From: Pseudoalteromonas sp. MMG007
GTDB taxonomy: Bacteria > Pseudomonadota > Gammaproteobacteria > Enterobacterales > Alteromonadaceae
NCBI RefSeq assembly: GCF_018100985.1
Contig: NZ_JAGJEI010000005.1
Span: 124,001-188,000, forward strand
Direction of reading: 5' to 3'
Length of the DNA: 64,000 nt
Shown here: one piece after another, positions 47,417 to 56,233 of the stretch
How positions within the stretch are numbered: position 1 is the stretch's first letter
How the letters are laid out: every line of letters starts with the position of its first letter
The notes under the pieces: generated by a model
Told to the model about the DNA's origin: nothing
Database searches by the model: none
Seen by the model: only the letters and a program-made list of their open reading frames with translations
Program-made: the position numbers and the translations under genes

Positions 47417-48546
47417 TGACACACGATGTAATTGCACTTGCACAAGCACTTATTCAGCGTGAATCAGTAACACCTGAAGATGCTGGCTGCCAACAAATGA
47501 TGAACGATCGCCTAAAGGCGGTTGGCTTTAATATTGAATCATTATTTTTTACTGACACGCTAAATACATGGGCACGTAAAGGCACTCAGTCACCGCATTT
47601 TTGCTTTGCAGGACATACCGATGTTGTACCTACAGGCCCAGCACAAAATTGGCAACATCCACCGTTTTCGGGTTTGGTAAAAGATGGTATGTTACATGGT
47701 CGCGGCGCCGCTGACATGAAAGGCTCTCTTGCAGCAATGCTCGTTGCAACAGAGCGTTTTGTTGCTAAAAACCCAGATCACAAAGGCTCTATTTCATTTT
47801 TAATAACCTCAGACGAAGAAGGTCCATTTATAAATGGCACAACTCGCGTAATAGATACGTTAGAAGCGCGCGGTGAAAAAATCGACATGTGTCTAGTTGG
47901 TGAGCCATCATCACGCGATGTATTAGGAGATGTAGTTAAAAACGGTCGTCGTGGTTCTCTAACCGGCTTTTTAAAAGTAAAAGGTATACAAGGCCATGTT
48001 GCCTACCCACACTTAGCACAAAACCCTATTCACTTATCATCTGAAGCCATTACTGAGCTTAGCCAAACAGTGTGGGATGAGGGTAATGAGTTTTTCCCAG
48101 CGACTAGCTTTCAAGTATCAAACATAAATGGCGGCACTGGTGCAGGTAATGTAATACCAGGTGAACTTGAAATACAATTTAACTTTAGATTTAGTACCGA
48201 AGTAACGCATGAGCAATTACAAGCACGCGTAAACGCAATATTACAAAAGCACAAATTAAACTACGAGCTAAGCTGGATAGTGAATGGTCTACCATTTATA
48301 ACTGAGCACGGCCCGCTCGTGGATGCCACTGTTAGTGCTATTAAATCTGTCACAGGGCTTACTACCAACTTAGAAACCACCGGTGGGACATCTGATGGAC
48401 GCTTTATAGCGCAAACAGGCGCAAAAGTTATTGAGCTTGGACCGCGTAACGCCACAATTCATAAAGTAGATGAATGTGTAAGTACAGATGACTTAATCGC
48501 ACTTGCCGATATTTACGAACAAATCCTCGAAAACCTTTTAACATAA
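47416..48546 (+). CDS. dapE: Succinyl-diaminopimelate desuccinylase
   Basis: Hydrolyses N-succinyl-LL-2,6-diaminopimelate in lysine and peptidoglycan precursor synthesis. The 376-residue M20 metallohydrolase shows [11 protein letters not shown] (zinc His), [14 protein letters not shown] (bridging Asp), ITSDEEGP (catalytic and zinc Glu), VGEPSS, and the late [14 protein letters not shown] (zinc His). Length and motifs match E. coli DapE. It is translationally coupled to yffB upstream and to the M15 peptidase gene downstream by one-base overlaps. Confidence 0.97.
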   Translation: MTHDVIALAQALIQRESVTPEDAGCQQMMNDRLKAVGFNIESLFFTDTLNTWARKGTQSPHFCFAGHTDVVPTGPAQNWQHPPFSGLVKDGMLHGRGAADMKGSLAAMLVATERFVAKNPDHKGSISFLITSDEEGPFINGTTRVIDTLEARGEKIDMCLVGEPSSRDVLGDVVKNGRRGSLTGFLKVKGIQGHVAYPHLAQNPIHLSSEAITELSQTVWDEGNEFFPATSFQVSNINGGTGAGNVIPGELEIQFNFRFSTEVTHEQLQARVNAILQKHKLNYELSWIVNGLPFITEHGPLVDATVSAIKSVTGLTTNLETTGGTSDGRFIAQTGAKVIELGPRNATIHKVDECVSTDDLIALADIYEQILENLLT

Positions 48547-49232
48547 TGGCCTTAAGCAACTTAATAGCCTGTGAGTGTATCACCGGGCAAAGTGATACAC
48601 ATTTAATCGAGATTCAAGGCCATCGCTTACATAGCGAAATTATTGATGATTTTTTAGCGCTACAAAATGCAGCTAAAAATGCAGGTTTTGATTTAACAAT
48701 TGCCTCAAGCTTTAGAGATTTTGAACGCCAATCGATGATTTGGAACAATAAATTTTCAGGTTCTCGCCCTGTTTATAATAAGCAGCAACAGCCCGTAGAT
48801 TTAACCAAATTAACGGATATAAATAAGTGTATTGCTATAATGCGCTACTCTGCCCTGCCCGGTGCAAGTAGACATCATTTAGGCACCGATCTCGATATAT
48901 TTGATAAAGCGGCGGTAAATGACGATTACAAATTACAGCTAACTCCAAATGAGTATGAGCAAGGCGGCCCATTCGCCCCTATGAGCGATTGGCTTAACAA
49001 TAACTTAGCTAAATTTGGTTTTTATCGCCCTTATAAACATGATTTAGACGGGGTTGCGCCTGAGCTTTGGCATATTAGCCATATTAAACAATCACAATTA
49101 ATGGTTGATGCGCTTAGCGAGAAAATACTTTACGAGTGTATTAATAACAGTGAGTTACTTGGTAAGTCAGCTATTTTAGCCAACCTACCTGCGCTTTATA
49201 AACGTTTTATAAGTAACGTAAGCCCGCCATAA
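48546..49232 (+). CDS. M15-family D-Ala-D-Ala carboxypeptidase (VanY-like)
   Basis: A 228-residue zinc peptidase of the M15B (VanY) family. It has the motif SRHHLGTDLDIF (zinc His and Asp), SSFRDFERQ and the C-terminal ELWHISHI with catalytic Glu/zinc His. No signal peptide is visible, which is unusual for an enzyme acting on peptidoglycan; a cytoplasmic or atypically exported role must be considered. It overlaps dapE by one base, so peptidoglycan precursor synthesis and trimming are coupled in one transcript. A short hairpin (CCCGC/GCGGG) overlaps its stop codon. Confidence 0.88.
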   Translation: MALSNLIACECITGQSDTHLIEIQGHRLHSEIIDDFLALQNAAKNAGFDLTIASSFRDFERQSMIWNNKFSGSRPVYNKQQQPVDLTKLTDINKCIAIMRYSALPGASRHHLGTDLDIFDKAAVNDDYKLQLTPNEYEQGGPFAPMSDWLNNNLAKFGFYRPYKHDLDGVAPELWHISHIKQSQLMVDALSEKILYECINNSELLGKSAILANLPALYKRFISNVSPP

Positions 49233-49250
49233 TGCGGGTTTACTTAATCA

Positions 49251-50120
49251 CTAGGCTTTATGCTTATTTAATATAAAGACCAGCACAGCCCCTAGTATTA
49301 GTGAGCTTGCTATTACAAATTCAACCGTTAATTGCTCAGACAAAAACAGCACCCCAGCTACAGCTGCAAGTACCGGTACACATAATTGCACCACAGCGGC
49401 TTGTGTACTTTTTAGTAGCGGCATAGCTACATACCAAATACTATAACCAACACCTGATGCTATCGCACCTGACGCACATGCTAGTAAAACTCCTTCAATG
49501 CTCACCGTTTTTATATAGCTCATACCCACTAGCAATAAAATAGGTACAGCCACTAAGCTTCTAACAAAATTAAAGCTAGTAGTACGAAGCGGCGATACAC
49601 ATACTTTACCGCGTATGCTGTAAATACCCCACGCTACGCCACTTAATGCCATAAGGGATGCGCCTAAAACTGAAGGCACAGCGGCTGATGGCAGCATTAA
49701 ATACACAAAACCACCCAACGCCACAATAAATGCTGCCCATTGCAATGCACTTAATTGCTCTTTTTTATAAATTCCCCAGCCAATCATCGTTAACTGCACC
49801 GCTGAGAATAAAATAAGTGCACCAGTGCCAGTATCTAGCTCTACGTATGCTATTGAAAAACACAGCGCATAAACTAATAAACTAATACTGCTTCGCCAGC
49901 TCCCTCTATCATTTAAAATTTCATAGTTAAATGCACCTTTACGTTTTAAATTGTAACTATAAACCCCCATTATAATCCCTAGGCAGGCAGCACCGCTCAA
50001 TAGGCGAATAATAGTAAAGTTCCACGGGTCTATGTAACCTTGCGCGAGCGCCATACGGCAAAACAAAGAATTTGCGGCAAACGCAATTAAAGCAATAAGT
50101 GTATATAAAGTGGCTTTCAA
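49251..50120 (-). CDS. EamA-family (DMT) transporter
   Basis: A 289-residue inner-membrane protein with ten hydrophobic segments and two EamA repeats (about 5-135 and 150-285). It belongs to the drug/metabolite transporter superfamily, whose members usually export amino acids or other metabolites. VVQLCVPVLAAVAGVLFLSEQLTVEFVIASSLILGAVLVF is the standard C-terminal repeat end. No substrate can be assigned. It is convergent with the M15 gene and monocistronic. Confidence 0.88.
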   Translation of the reverse strand: MKATLYTLIALIAFAANSLFCRMALAQGYIDPWNFTIIRLLSGAACLGIIMGVYSYNLKRKGAFNYEILNDRGSWRSSISLLVYALCFSIAYVELDTGTGALILFSAVQLTMIGWGIYKKEQLSALQWAAFIVALGGFVYLMLPSAAVPSVLGASLMALSGVAWGIYSIRGKVCVSPLRTTSFNFVRSLVAVPILLLVGMSYIKTVSIEGVLLACASGAIASGVGYSIWYVAMPLLKSTQAAVVQLCVPVLAAVAGVLFLSEQLTVEFVIASSLILGAVLVFILNKHKA

Positions 50121-50506
50121 AAAAATTCCTTAAAACAAAAATATTAGCCTTTTTAAAGCAATCGAATTAATTTCATAAATCAAACTTAGAAGGCGATTCA
50201 TTTAAACAGGATTAGCCTTGTGGTGCAAAGAATGTGTGTTTTTATATAATTAGGTTATGCATTTAGAAACCAATAACCGCCGTTCGTAGCACTAAGTTTT
50301 ACGCTTAAGGTTATATTTTAATAAAACCCTAGTTTATGTTTATCCTGCCACTCAGCAATTGATTTAGTATTTGTATAAAGCAATGTGTTGAATATAAAAA
50401 TTCACGTATTGTTCACCAACATTACTCTACGATTTCTTACAATGTTTCGTACATATAACTAAAAAAAACATGTTAATGTATGAAAGTAAATTAAGAGGAG
50501 TGCTCA
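50121..50506. other. Intergenic region upstream of the COG3014 cluster
   Basis: About 385 bp of AT-rich sequence between divergent genes with no supportable open frame. It should contain the promoters of the EamA transporter and of the COG3014 operon, but no convincing -35/-10 pair or repeat was recognised. Confidence 0.6.
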
Positions 50507-51871
50507 GTGCGCCGCAGTATAATTTTAAGCTTTTGTTGTATTTTAAGTGGTTGTAGCACAATGGGTTTTAACGACCTATTTAATGACTACGCCACTCAAA
50601 TGACACCTGTAAGACATGCGATCGAAAATAATAATCTCGAAGAAGCACAATCGCTCATTGCTAAAAATAGCACTACGCACAGCAGCTACTTATTAAACCA
50701 ATTAGAACAAGCGCGTTTAAACGACCTAGCTAATGCCCCATCAGATGCTCAAACCAAGTTTGAAAATGTGTATACGCAAATGCAAAATAAGCGAGAAGCT
50801 GCAAAAGTTCAGTTAAGTGCAGGGCTTGAGCAAAGTAATGCATTATTTACTAACGACTCAGCCATTACATATGTACCGCCCGCTTACGAAATGAGCATGT
50901 TACATAGTTTTAAAGCATTAAATTATGTTTATAAAAATGATATTGAAGGCGCACTTGTAGAAGTACGCCGTGCTAACAAAGTACAAGTAGACGCTTTAGA
51001 AGAAAACCAAACAGACATAGACTCAACAGTAAAAGAAGCGCAGCAACACTACCCAAGCATGAGTAACGTTACACGAGACGTTAAAAATGGCTTTCAAAAT
51101 GCGTACACATTTTATTTATCGGCCTTGCTTTATCAAAGCGCTAAACAATATGACGATGCTTACATCGATTACAAAAAAGCATTAGCTATACAGCCAAACA
51201 ATATCTATTTACAGCGTGATGTAATGCGTCTTGCAAAAAAACAAGGGTTTGATCAAGACTTAGCTGAATTTAAAAAGCGTTATAGCGATGTATCAAGCAT
51301 ACCTGCAAGTCAAGGCGAGGTAGTTGTGCTATTTGAACAAGGCTTAGTGCCTAAACAAGATGAATTTAAATTACGCCTACCTATATATACATCCGGTGGC
51401 GATGCGCGTTTTTATAGCCTTGCAATGCCAGTATATAAAGATAACGCCTACGTGCGTGGTGCAAATAATATCAACATAGACTCACAAAGTTTAGAGCTAA
51501 GCCCATTAGTACATATAGAAGCACTTGCAGCAAAAACATTAGAAGAACAAATACCTGCAAAAGTAGCGCGCCAAGTACTGCGCCTAGTCGCTAAAGAAAA
51601 AGTCAGAGCTGAGCTTGCCCGCAGCGCAGGTGACGTAGGAAATATACTGGCCAATATTTATAATCTAGCGTCTGAGCAAGCCGACACTCGCAGCTGGCTT
51701 ACACTTCCTAATCAAATAAGTGTAGCTCGCAGTAGCGTTAATGCAGGCGAGCACTCATTAAATATAGGTAATCATCCGCCTATAAACTTTACCGTTAGTA
51801 AGCAAGGGTTAACGTTAATTTACCTAACCTCTATTAATAACTACTTTAACTATCATGTAGTCCAACTCTAG
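50507..51871 (+). CDS. COG3014-family lipoprotein
   Basis: A 454-residue lipoprotein with a short signal peptide and lipobox ILSGC (lipid on Cys16). It contains tetratricopeptide-like helical repeats (about 130-250: YLSALLYQSAKQYDDAYIDYKKALAIQPNN) and a C-terminal beta-rich part. The family is conserved beside YcfL and LpoB and has no established activity, but context points to cell-wall synthesis control. The start is GTG at 50507 with GAGGAG 6 nt upstream. It is followed by ycfL (8-bp gap) and lpoB. Confidence 0.85.
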   Translation: MRRSIILSFCCILSGCSTMGFNDLFNDYATQMTPVRHAIENNNLEEAQSLIAKNSTTHSSYLLNQLEQARLNDLANAPSDAQTKFENVYTQMQNKREAAKVQLSAGLEQSNALFTNDSAITYVPPAYEMSMLHSFKALNYVYKNDIEGALVEVRRANKVQVDALEENQTDIDSTVKEAQQHYPSMSNVTRDVKNGFQNAYTFYLSALLYQSAKQYDDAYIDYKKALAIQPNNIYLQRDVMRLAKKQGFDQDLAEFKKRYSDVSSIPASQGEVVVLFEQGLVPKQDEFKLRLPIYTSGGDARFYSLAMPVYKDNAYVRGANNINIDSQSLELSPLVHIEALAAKTLEEQIPAKVARQVLRLVAKEKVRAELARSAGDVGNILANIYNLASEQADTRSWLTLPNQISVARSSVNAGEHSLNIGNHPPINFTVSKQGLTLIYLTSINNYFNYHVVQL

Positions 51872-51879
51872 GAGTCATC

Positions 51880-52305
51880 ATGAAATACATAGTGCCACTA
51901 TTTGCATTCTTAATGCTAAGTGCATGTGCAACCCAACCTGTTACATCAGGAATATCAGTTGAACAAAGCAAAAACAATTTTAACGAGCAGTTGCGTGTTG
52001 ATAACCCAGATTTAGGTAACAAACTGGCTATTACTAATGTAAAAACGCGTCAAACTAACCAGTTAACAGACGTGGTAGTCACACTTTCTAGCCAATACAA
52101 AAAGTCACAATATTTACAGTACCAATTTAATTGGTTTGATAAAGACGGCTTTATAATTAAAGGCAATCACTCGCCTTGGCAAGCACTTACCCTATTTGGT
52201 TTTGCAAAAACTCAATTACCGGGCTTAGCGCCAAGCACTGATGCGGTTACGTTCTCTTTAGCTGTTAGAGAAGTATCTACCGAATCACAAGAATTTAAAG
52301 ATTAG
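51880..52305 (+). CDS. ycfL: YcfL-family lipoprotein
   Basis: A 141-residue lipoprotein (lipobox LSAC, lipid on Cys16) of the YcfL/DUF1425 family, with VVVTLSSQYKKSQYLQYQFNWFDKDGFII and SPWQALTLFG as family features. AGGAG lies 7 nt before the ATG. Enteric bacteria also carry ycfL directly upstream of lpoB. Its role is unknown; co-occurrence suggests a periplasmic partner of the LpoB system. Confidence 0.88.
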   Translation: MKYIVPLFAFLMLSACATQPVTSGISVEQSKNNFNEQLRVDNPDLGNKLAITNVKTRQTNQLTDVVVTLSSQYKKSQYLQYQFNWFDKDGFIIKGNHSPWQALTLFGFAKTQLPGLAPSTDAVTFSLAVREVSTESQEFKD

Positions 52306-52316
52306 AGGAAACAATA

Positions 52317-52934
52317 ATGATTAATACAAAATTTAAAACAGTATCTACTTATGCTTTAGTAGGTTTAAGCGCGTTAGTATTAAGCGGCTGTGCAAATAAA
52401 GCAGTGGTAAGTTACGGCGATGCACAAGCTGTAGAAACAACCGATATTAACTTTGGCTCTACCGATTTACAAAAAGTGGCCAGCCAAATGACCGACTCAT
52501 TATTAAGCTCGCCGGTTGTTGGCACAATGACCGCTAACAAGCGCCCTGTTGTATTTGTAGAGCGTATTAAAAACAAAACCAGCGAGCACATTGATACAGA
52601 ATCAATCACCGATTCAATCTCTACACAAATGCTTCGCAGTGGTAAGTTTCGTTTTGTAGATATGACGCGTGTTGAGTCAGTGCGTGAACAACTTAATTTT
52701 CAAAACGAAGACGCCCTTGTTAACCCAGCAACAGCCGTTGCCTTTGGTAAGCAAATTGGTGCGCAATACATGTTATACGGAAACCTATCGAGCATTGTTA
52801 AGTCAAACGCTGATAAATCGGATGTTTATTACAAGTTTACAATGCGCTTAATGGATATGGAAAGCGGCCTTGTAGAATGGGCTGACGAAACTGAAATTCG
52901 TAAAACTAAAGAAAAATCGACATTTGGTTGGTAG
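52317..52934 (+). CDS. lpoB: Penicillin-binding protein activator LpoB
   Basis: A 205-residue outer-membrane lipoprotein (lipobox LSGC, Cys24) that in E. coli reaches through the periplasm to activate PBP1B. It shows RPVVFVERIKNKTSEHIDTESI, SGKFRFVDMTRVESVREQL and MRLMDMESGLVEWADETEIRK, characteristic of LpoB. GAGGAAA precedes the ATG. It is the third gene of the COG3014-ycfL-lpoB cluster. The inter-domain linker is shorter than in E. coli. Confidence 0.93.
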   Translation: MINTKFKTVSTYALVGLSALVLSGCANKAVVSYGDAQAVETTDINFGSTDLQKVASQMTDSLLSSPVVGTMTANKRPVVFVERIKNKTSEHIDTESITDSISTQMLRSGKFRFVDMTRVESVREQLNFQNEDALVNPATAVAFGKQIGAQYMLYGNLSSIVKSNADKSDVYYKFTMRLMDMESGLVEWADETEIRKTKEKSTFGW

Positions 52935-52989
52935 TTACTAGGCCTTTACGGGCTAATAAGCCCATAAAGGCTACCAATAGGAGATTATT

Positions 52990-53457
52990 ATGAAAGCTAT
53001 AACATTAATAATGTGTGCCCTACTTAGTGTGAGCACGCCAACTTTTGCTCAATATGAGCGAAATAAAGCAGTACCTGTCCAACAGGTTTTATTTGGTGAT
53101 GTAAAATCGGTGCGTAATATTACCGAACAAGAACTCATACAAGATAAAAACAACGGTTGGAAAACCTTCGGCGGCGCGTTACTAGGTGGCGTAATAGGTA
53201 ATCAGTTTGGTGGCGGAAGTGGGCGCACAGTGGCAACTATTTTAGGCTCAGTTATTGGCGGAAGTGTTGCACATAATAAGCAGCAGCAAAGCCATTATCA
53301 GCAAAATAATTTTGTTGAACTGTTAATACAAGTCGAAAATGGCGACCAGTTTATGGTAGTTCAAGATCAAGACCAGTCAATGCGTTTTAGCAGAGGCGAC
53401 AATGTGCGATTAGTCTATTTAAGTGATAACACAGTACGTGTAGATAAAGCGTACTAG
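52990..53457 (+). CDS. Glycine-zipper 2TM domain exported protein
   Basis: A 155-residue envelope protein with a signal peptide (to about residue 20, TPTFAQ). A glycine-zipper segment follows (about 60-95: GGALLGGVIGNQFGGGSG and ATILGSVIGGSVA), which forms paired helices in the membrane, as in SlyB/Pcp-type outer-membrane proteins. No lipobox cysteine is present. AGGAG lies 7 nt before the ATG. It follows lpoB by 55 bp and probably shares its transcript, ending at a bidirectional terminator. Confidence 0.85.
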   Translation: MKAITLIMCALLSVSTPTFAQYERNKAVPVQQVLFGDVKSVRNITEQELIQDKNNGWKTFGGALLGGVIGNQFGGGSGRTVATILGSVIGGSVAHNKQQQSHYQQNNFVELLIQVENGDQFMVVQDQDQSMRFSRGDNVRLVYLSDNTVRVDKAY

Positions 53458-53469
53458 TCTAGATATTTA

Positions 53470-53502
53470 TAAAAAACGAGCCCAATTTGGCTCGTTTTTT
53501 AT
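53470..53502. terminator. Bidirectional terminator between glycine-zipper gene and alaA
   Basis: AACGAGCC and GGCTCGTT form an 8-bp stem with six T residues on each strand, between convergent genes. Confidence 0.9.
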
Positions 53503-53514
53503 GCATTATATTAA

Positions 53515-54732
53515 TTACACTTGTCGATAATCTTTAAAAAAACGCTTCATTTTAATCATTGCATCCGACAAGTCATCTTTGCTTGGTAAAAACACTAATC
53601 TAAAGTGATCAGGTTCAGGCCAATTAAATGCCCTACCGTGAACAAGTAATATTTTTTCGGCTTTTAGCAGATCGTACATCATTTTTTCGTCGTCTTTAAC
53701 GTTAAAATGCTCTGTATCTACTTTAGCAAATGCATACAATGCACCTTTGGGTTTTTTACAGCTAATACCTTCAATTGCATTTAAACCGCGCCAAGCAATA
53801 TCTCTTTGCTCGTATAAACGCCCGCCTGGATCTATTAGGCTATCAATTGATTGCACGCCGCCCAACGCTTGTTGAATTGCGTATTGCGCCGGTACATTGG
53901 CACATAAACGCATAGATGATAGTATTTCTAAGCCTTTTCTCAAATCATCCATAACCGAAGTACGTCCGCTTAAAACCATCCAGCCCATTCTTAGCCCGGC
54001 AGCACGATACGTTTTAGCTAAGCCATTAAAAGTAATAATTGGCACATCATCGCAAAGTGATCCAATAGACGTATGCGTTATACCATCGTATAAAATTTTC
54101 TCGTAAATCTCATCACTTAACAGTAATAGCTTGTGCTCACGTGCAATATCTATCAGCTGCATGAGTAAATCGTCGCTGTAAACTGCACCTGTCGGGTTAT
54201 TAGGGTTAATTAGCACTAGAGCTTTTGTTTTAGATGTAATTTTACTTTTTATGTCTGCTATATCCGGAAACCAATCTTGCTCTTCATCACACAGGTAGTG
54301 CACTGGGTTACCACCAGATAACGTCACCGATGCAGTCCAAAGAGGATAGTCAGGTGCAGGAATAAGCACTTCGTCGCCATTATTTAATAGCGCTTGGGTG
54401 ATCATTTGAATAAGCTCGCTTACGCCATTGCCAATGTAAATGTTATCTACATCTAGATTATGTAAGCCACGTTGTTGATAATGCTGATAAACGGCCACTC
54501 GAGCTGAATAGAGGCCTTTAGAGTCACAGTAACCTTGGGCTGAATATAAATTGCGAATAATATCGCGGTGCATATCTTCTGGCATATCAAAGCCAAAAGC
54601 GGCCGGATTACCTATATTCAGTTTTAATACTTTTTGTCCTTCGTCTTCCATTTTTTTAGCTTGTGCTAAAACCGGCCCACGAATGTCATAACATACACCT
54701 TCTAATTTGTGACTCTTTTTAATTTCAGACAT
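53515..54732 (-). CDS. alaA: Alanine aminotransferase AlaA
   Basis: A 405-residue class I PLP-dependent aminotransferase that converts pyruvate and glutamate to alanine. Features include LNIGNPAAFGF, NGVSELIQMITQALLNNGDEVL, NPNNPTGAVYS, LLSDEIYEKILYDG, and the Schiff-base lysine in FNGLAKTYRAAGLRMGW. The overall order and length match AlaA (YfbQ). In the window it is monocistronic, with a non-coding element upstream. The ATG at 54732 is the natural start (MSEIKKSHKLEGV). Confidence 0.93.
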   Translation of the reverse strand: MSEIKKSHKLEGVCYDIRGPVLAQAKKMEDEGQKVLKLNIGNPAAFGFDMPEDMHRDIIRNLYSAQGYCDSKGLYSARVAVYQHYQQRGLHNLDVDNIYIGNGVSELIQMITQALLNNGDEVLIPAPDYPLWTASVTLSGGNPVHYLCDEEQDWFPDIADIKSKITSKTKALVLINPNNPTGAVYSDDLLMQLIDIAREHKLLLLSDEIYEKILYDGITHTSIGSLCDDVPIITFNGLAKTYRAAGLRMGWMVLSGRTSVMDDLRKGLEILSSMRLCANVPAQYAIQQALGGVQSIDSLIDPGGRLYEQRDIAWRGLNAIEGISCKKPKGALYAFAKVDTEHFNVKDDEKMMYDLLKAEKILLVHGRAFNWPEPDHFRLVFLPSKDDLSDAMIKMKRFFKDYRQV

Positions 54733-54780
54733 TATTACCTCTTTAGGGTATTTTAGCTTTATGGATTAAGTTTGTTCAAT

Positions 54781-55052
54781 CTAGGGGTGATTTAATCACG
54801 CGGGATTTGTAACCTAGTGGGCTCGCTAGCGGCTCCTGTGTTACCTTACTGGCTTACATCTATGTAAGAATAAGTAAAAATTGAGTAACAAAGAGAAAAT
54901 AGCCCTAGGAAGACCCTTCTGGGCAATGCGTGTTTGAATTTTATACGTCGTTATCGCCTTTTTGTGTGGAAAATCCCACGACATAGGCTCTGCCTAACCT
55001 CAAAACCAGACACACGTTGCAAATTCAATCCCGAAAGATCAACACACCCTAG
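54781..55052. repeat. Non-coding intergenic element with inverted ends
   Basis: A roughly 270-bp segment in the 410-bp gap between alaA and the Hpt gene. It has no usable frame and is richer in G+C than its flanks. Near-inverted ends CTAGGGGTG (54781-54789) and ACACCCTAG (55044-55052) frame it. Internally it has the palindrome CGCTAGCG, and GTGGAAAATCCCAC as a small hairpin. It looks like a mobile intergenic repeat (MITE-like) or a structured RNA. No second copy is in the window. Confidence 0.45.
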
Positions 55053-55142
55053 TGAGTATTTAGACTAACCTAGCAAAGGCGTAAAGTGCCAGTCAATTTA
55101 GACGCTTAATACTGAAATAAATTCACGTTTAAGCTGCATATT

Positions 55143-55487
55143 TTAACGAGACGCTAACCACTCGTTTAATTTAACTTGCGAGCCTTTAACTTGCTCCATC
55201 AGATTATTTGAAGCATCGGTTGCTTGCGCTAAATCGTCAACAGTTAAGCTTTGTTCAATAATACGAGAAACTTCAGCTAAACTTGATGCGCCAAACTGTG
55301 CAGCGTTAGACTTTAAACTGTGAGAATTTCGAATAGCCGCTTCTTTATCTTGGCCAATAGTTGCCATAACATCTGTACCTAAACGTTCAAATTCTGCGCA
55401 GCAAAAATCAAGCGTATCCGGAAATTGTTCACCTAATAACGATTCCATACTTTCTAATGCAGATTCATCAATACTAATTTGTGTCAT
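55143..55487 (-). CDS. Histidine phosphotransfer (Hpt) domain protein
   Basis: A 114-residue stand-alone Hpt protein that relays phosphate between a hybrid sensor kinase and a response regulator. The helix containing NSHSLKSNAAQFGA carries the phospho-accepting histidine (His56) in the standard HxLKxxAxxxG setting. AGGG lies about 10 nt before the ATG. No kinase or response regulator is adjacent, so its partners are elsewhere. It is monocistronic and divergent from tapT. Confidence 0.9.
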   Translation of the reverse strand: MTQISIDESALESMESLLGEQFPDTLDFCCAEFERLGTDVMATIGQDKEAAIRNSHSLKSNAAQFGASSLAEVSRIIEQSLTVDDLAQATDASNNLMEQVKGSQVKLNEWLASR

Positions 55488-55621
55488 ATTTTAAGCCCTT
55501 AAAAACTATCCGTGTTAAATCTATGTCAATTCTATTACTGTATATTGATGCGTAAAAAAAACCAACTTAATTACCTCATAAATGTATAATTATGAGGATC
55601 ATACTGAAAAAAGTTTATTAA

Positions 55622-56218
55622 ATGGCACGCACTCTTTGTAATAATTGTAGTTTTTCTATCTCAACCTGTATTTGTAATGCTATTGAGCAAGTTAATAACC
55701 GTGTGAGCGTTATTATTCTACAACACCCTAGTGAAGAAAAAATAGCGAAGAATACCGCTAAGTTACTTAATTTAAGCCTTAACGATTGCCAAATAATTAA
55801 AGGTGAAAATAATAACGACTTTGCTATATTAAAAAGCCTGCCTTTAGAAACAACGGTTTTACTTTACCCTAATGAGCTTGCAATAAATTTAGATGAGAAA
55901 GCTCAAAGCACAAAGTTAAACAATATCACTCATTTAGTCGTAATAGATGGCACATGGAAAAAAGCTTACAAAATATTTCAGCTCACCACTTTATTAAACC
56001 AATTTAAAACAGTCAGCTTTAAACAATTGCCTAAAAACCGTTACGTAATTCGCAAAGCCCCACGCGCTGATAGCCTCTCAACACTTGAAGCTGTTGCACA
56101 TAGTCTGTTTTTAATAGAGCAGTTAAACCCTGCCCCACTTTATAATTTATTGGATGAATTAATACAAAAACAAACCCAACACATGCCTGAGCACGTAAAA
56201 GCACGTTACCAATATTAA
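55622..56218 (+). CDS. tapT: tRNA-uridine aminocarboxypropyltransferase (DTW family)
   Basis: A 198-residue DTW-domain enzyme. E. coli TapT transfers the 3-amino-3-carboxypropyl group of S-adenosylmethionine to U47 of tRNA. It has an N-terminal cysteine cluster (CNNCSFSISTCIC) for zinc, IILQHPSEEKIAKNTAKLL, and the DTW signature as VVIDGTWKKAYK, with RKAPRADSLSTLEAVA following. It is directly followed by the CLCA_X gene (15-bp gap). The ATG at 55622 has only a poor ribosome-binding site but fits the family start. Confidence 0.88.
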   Translation: MARTLCNNCSFSISTCICNAIEQVNNRVSVIILQHPSEEKIAKNTAKLLNLSLNDCQIIKGENNNDFAILKSLPLETTVLLYPNELAINLDEKAQSTKLNNITHLVVIDGTWKKAYKIFQLTTLLNQFKTVSFKQLPKNRYVIRKAPRADSLSTLEAVAHSLFLIEQLNPAPLYNLLDELIQKQTQHMPEHVKARYQY

Positions 56219-56233
56219 GCGACATAAACTTAA

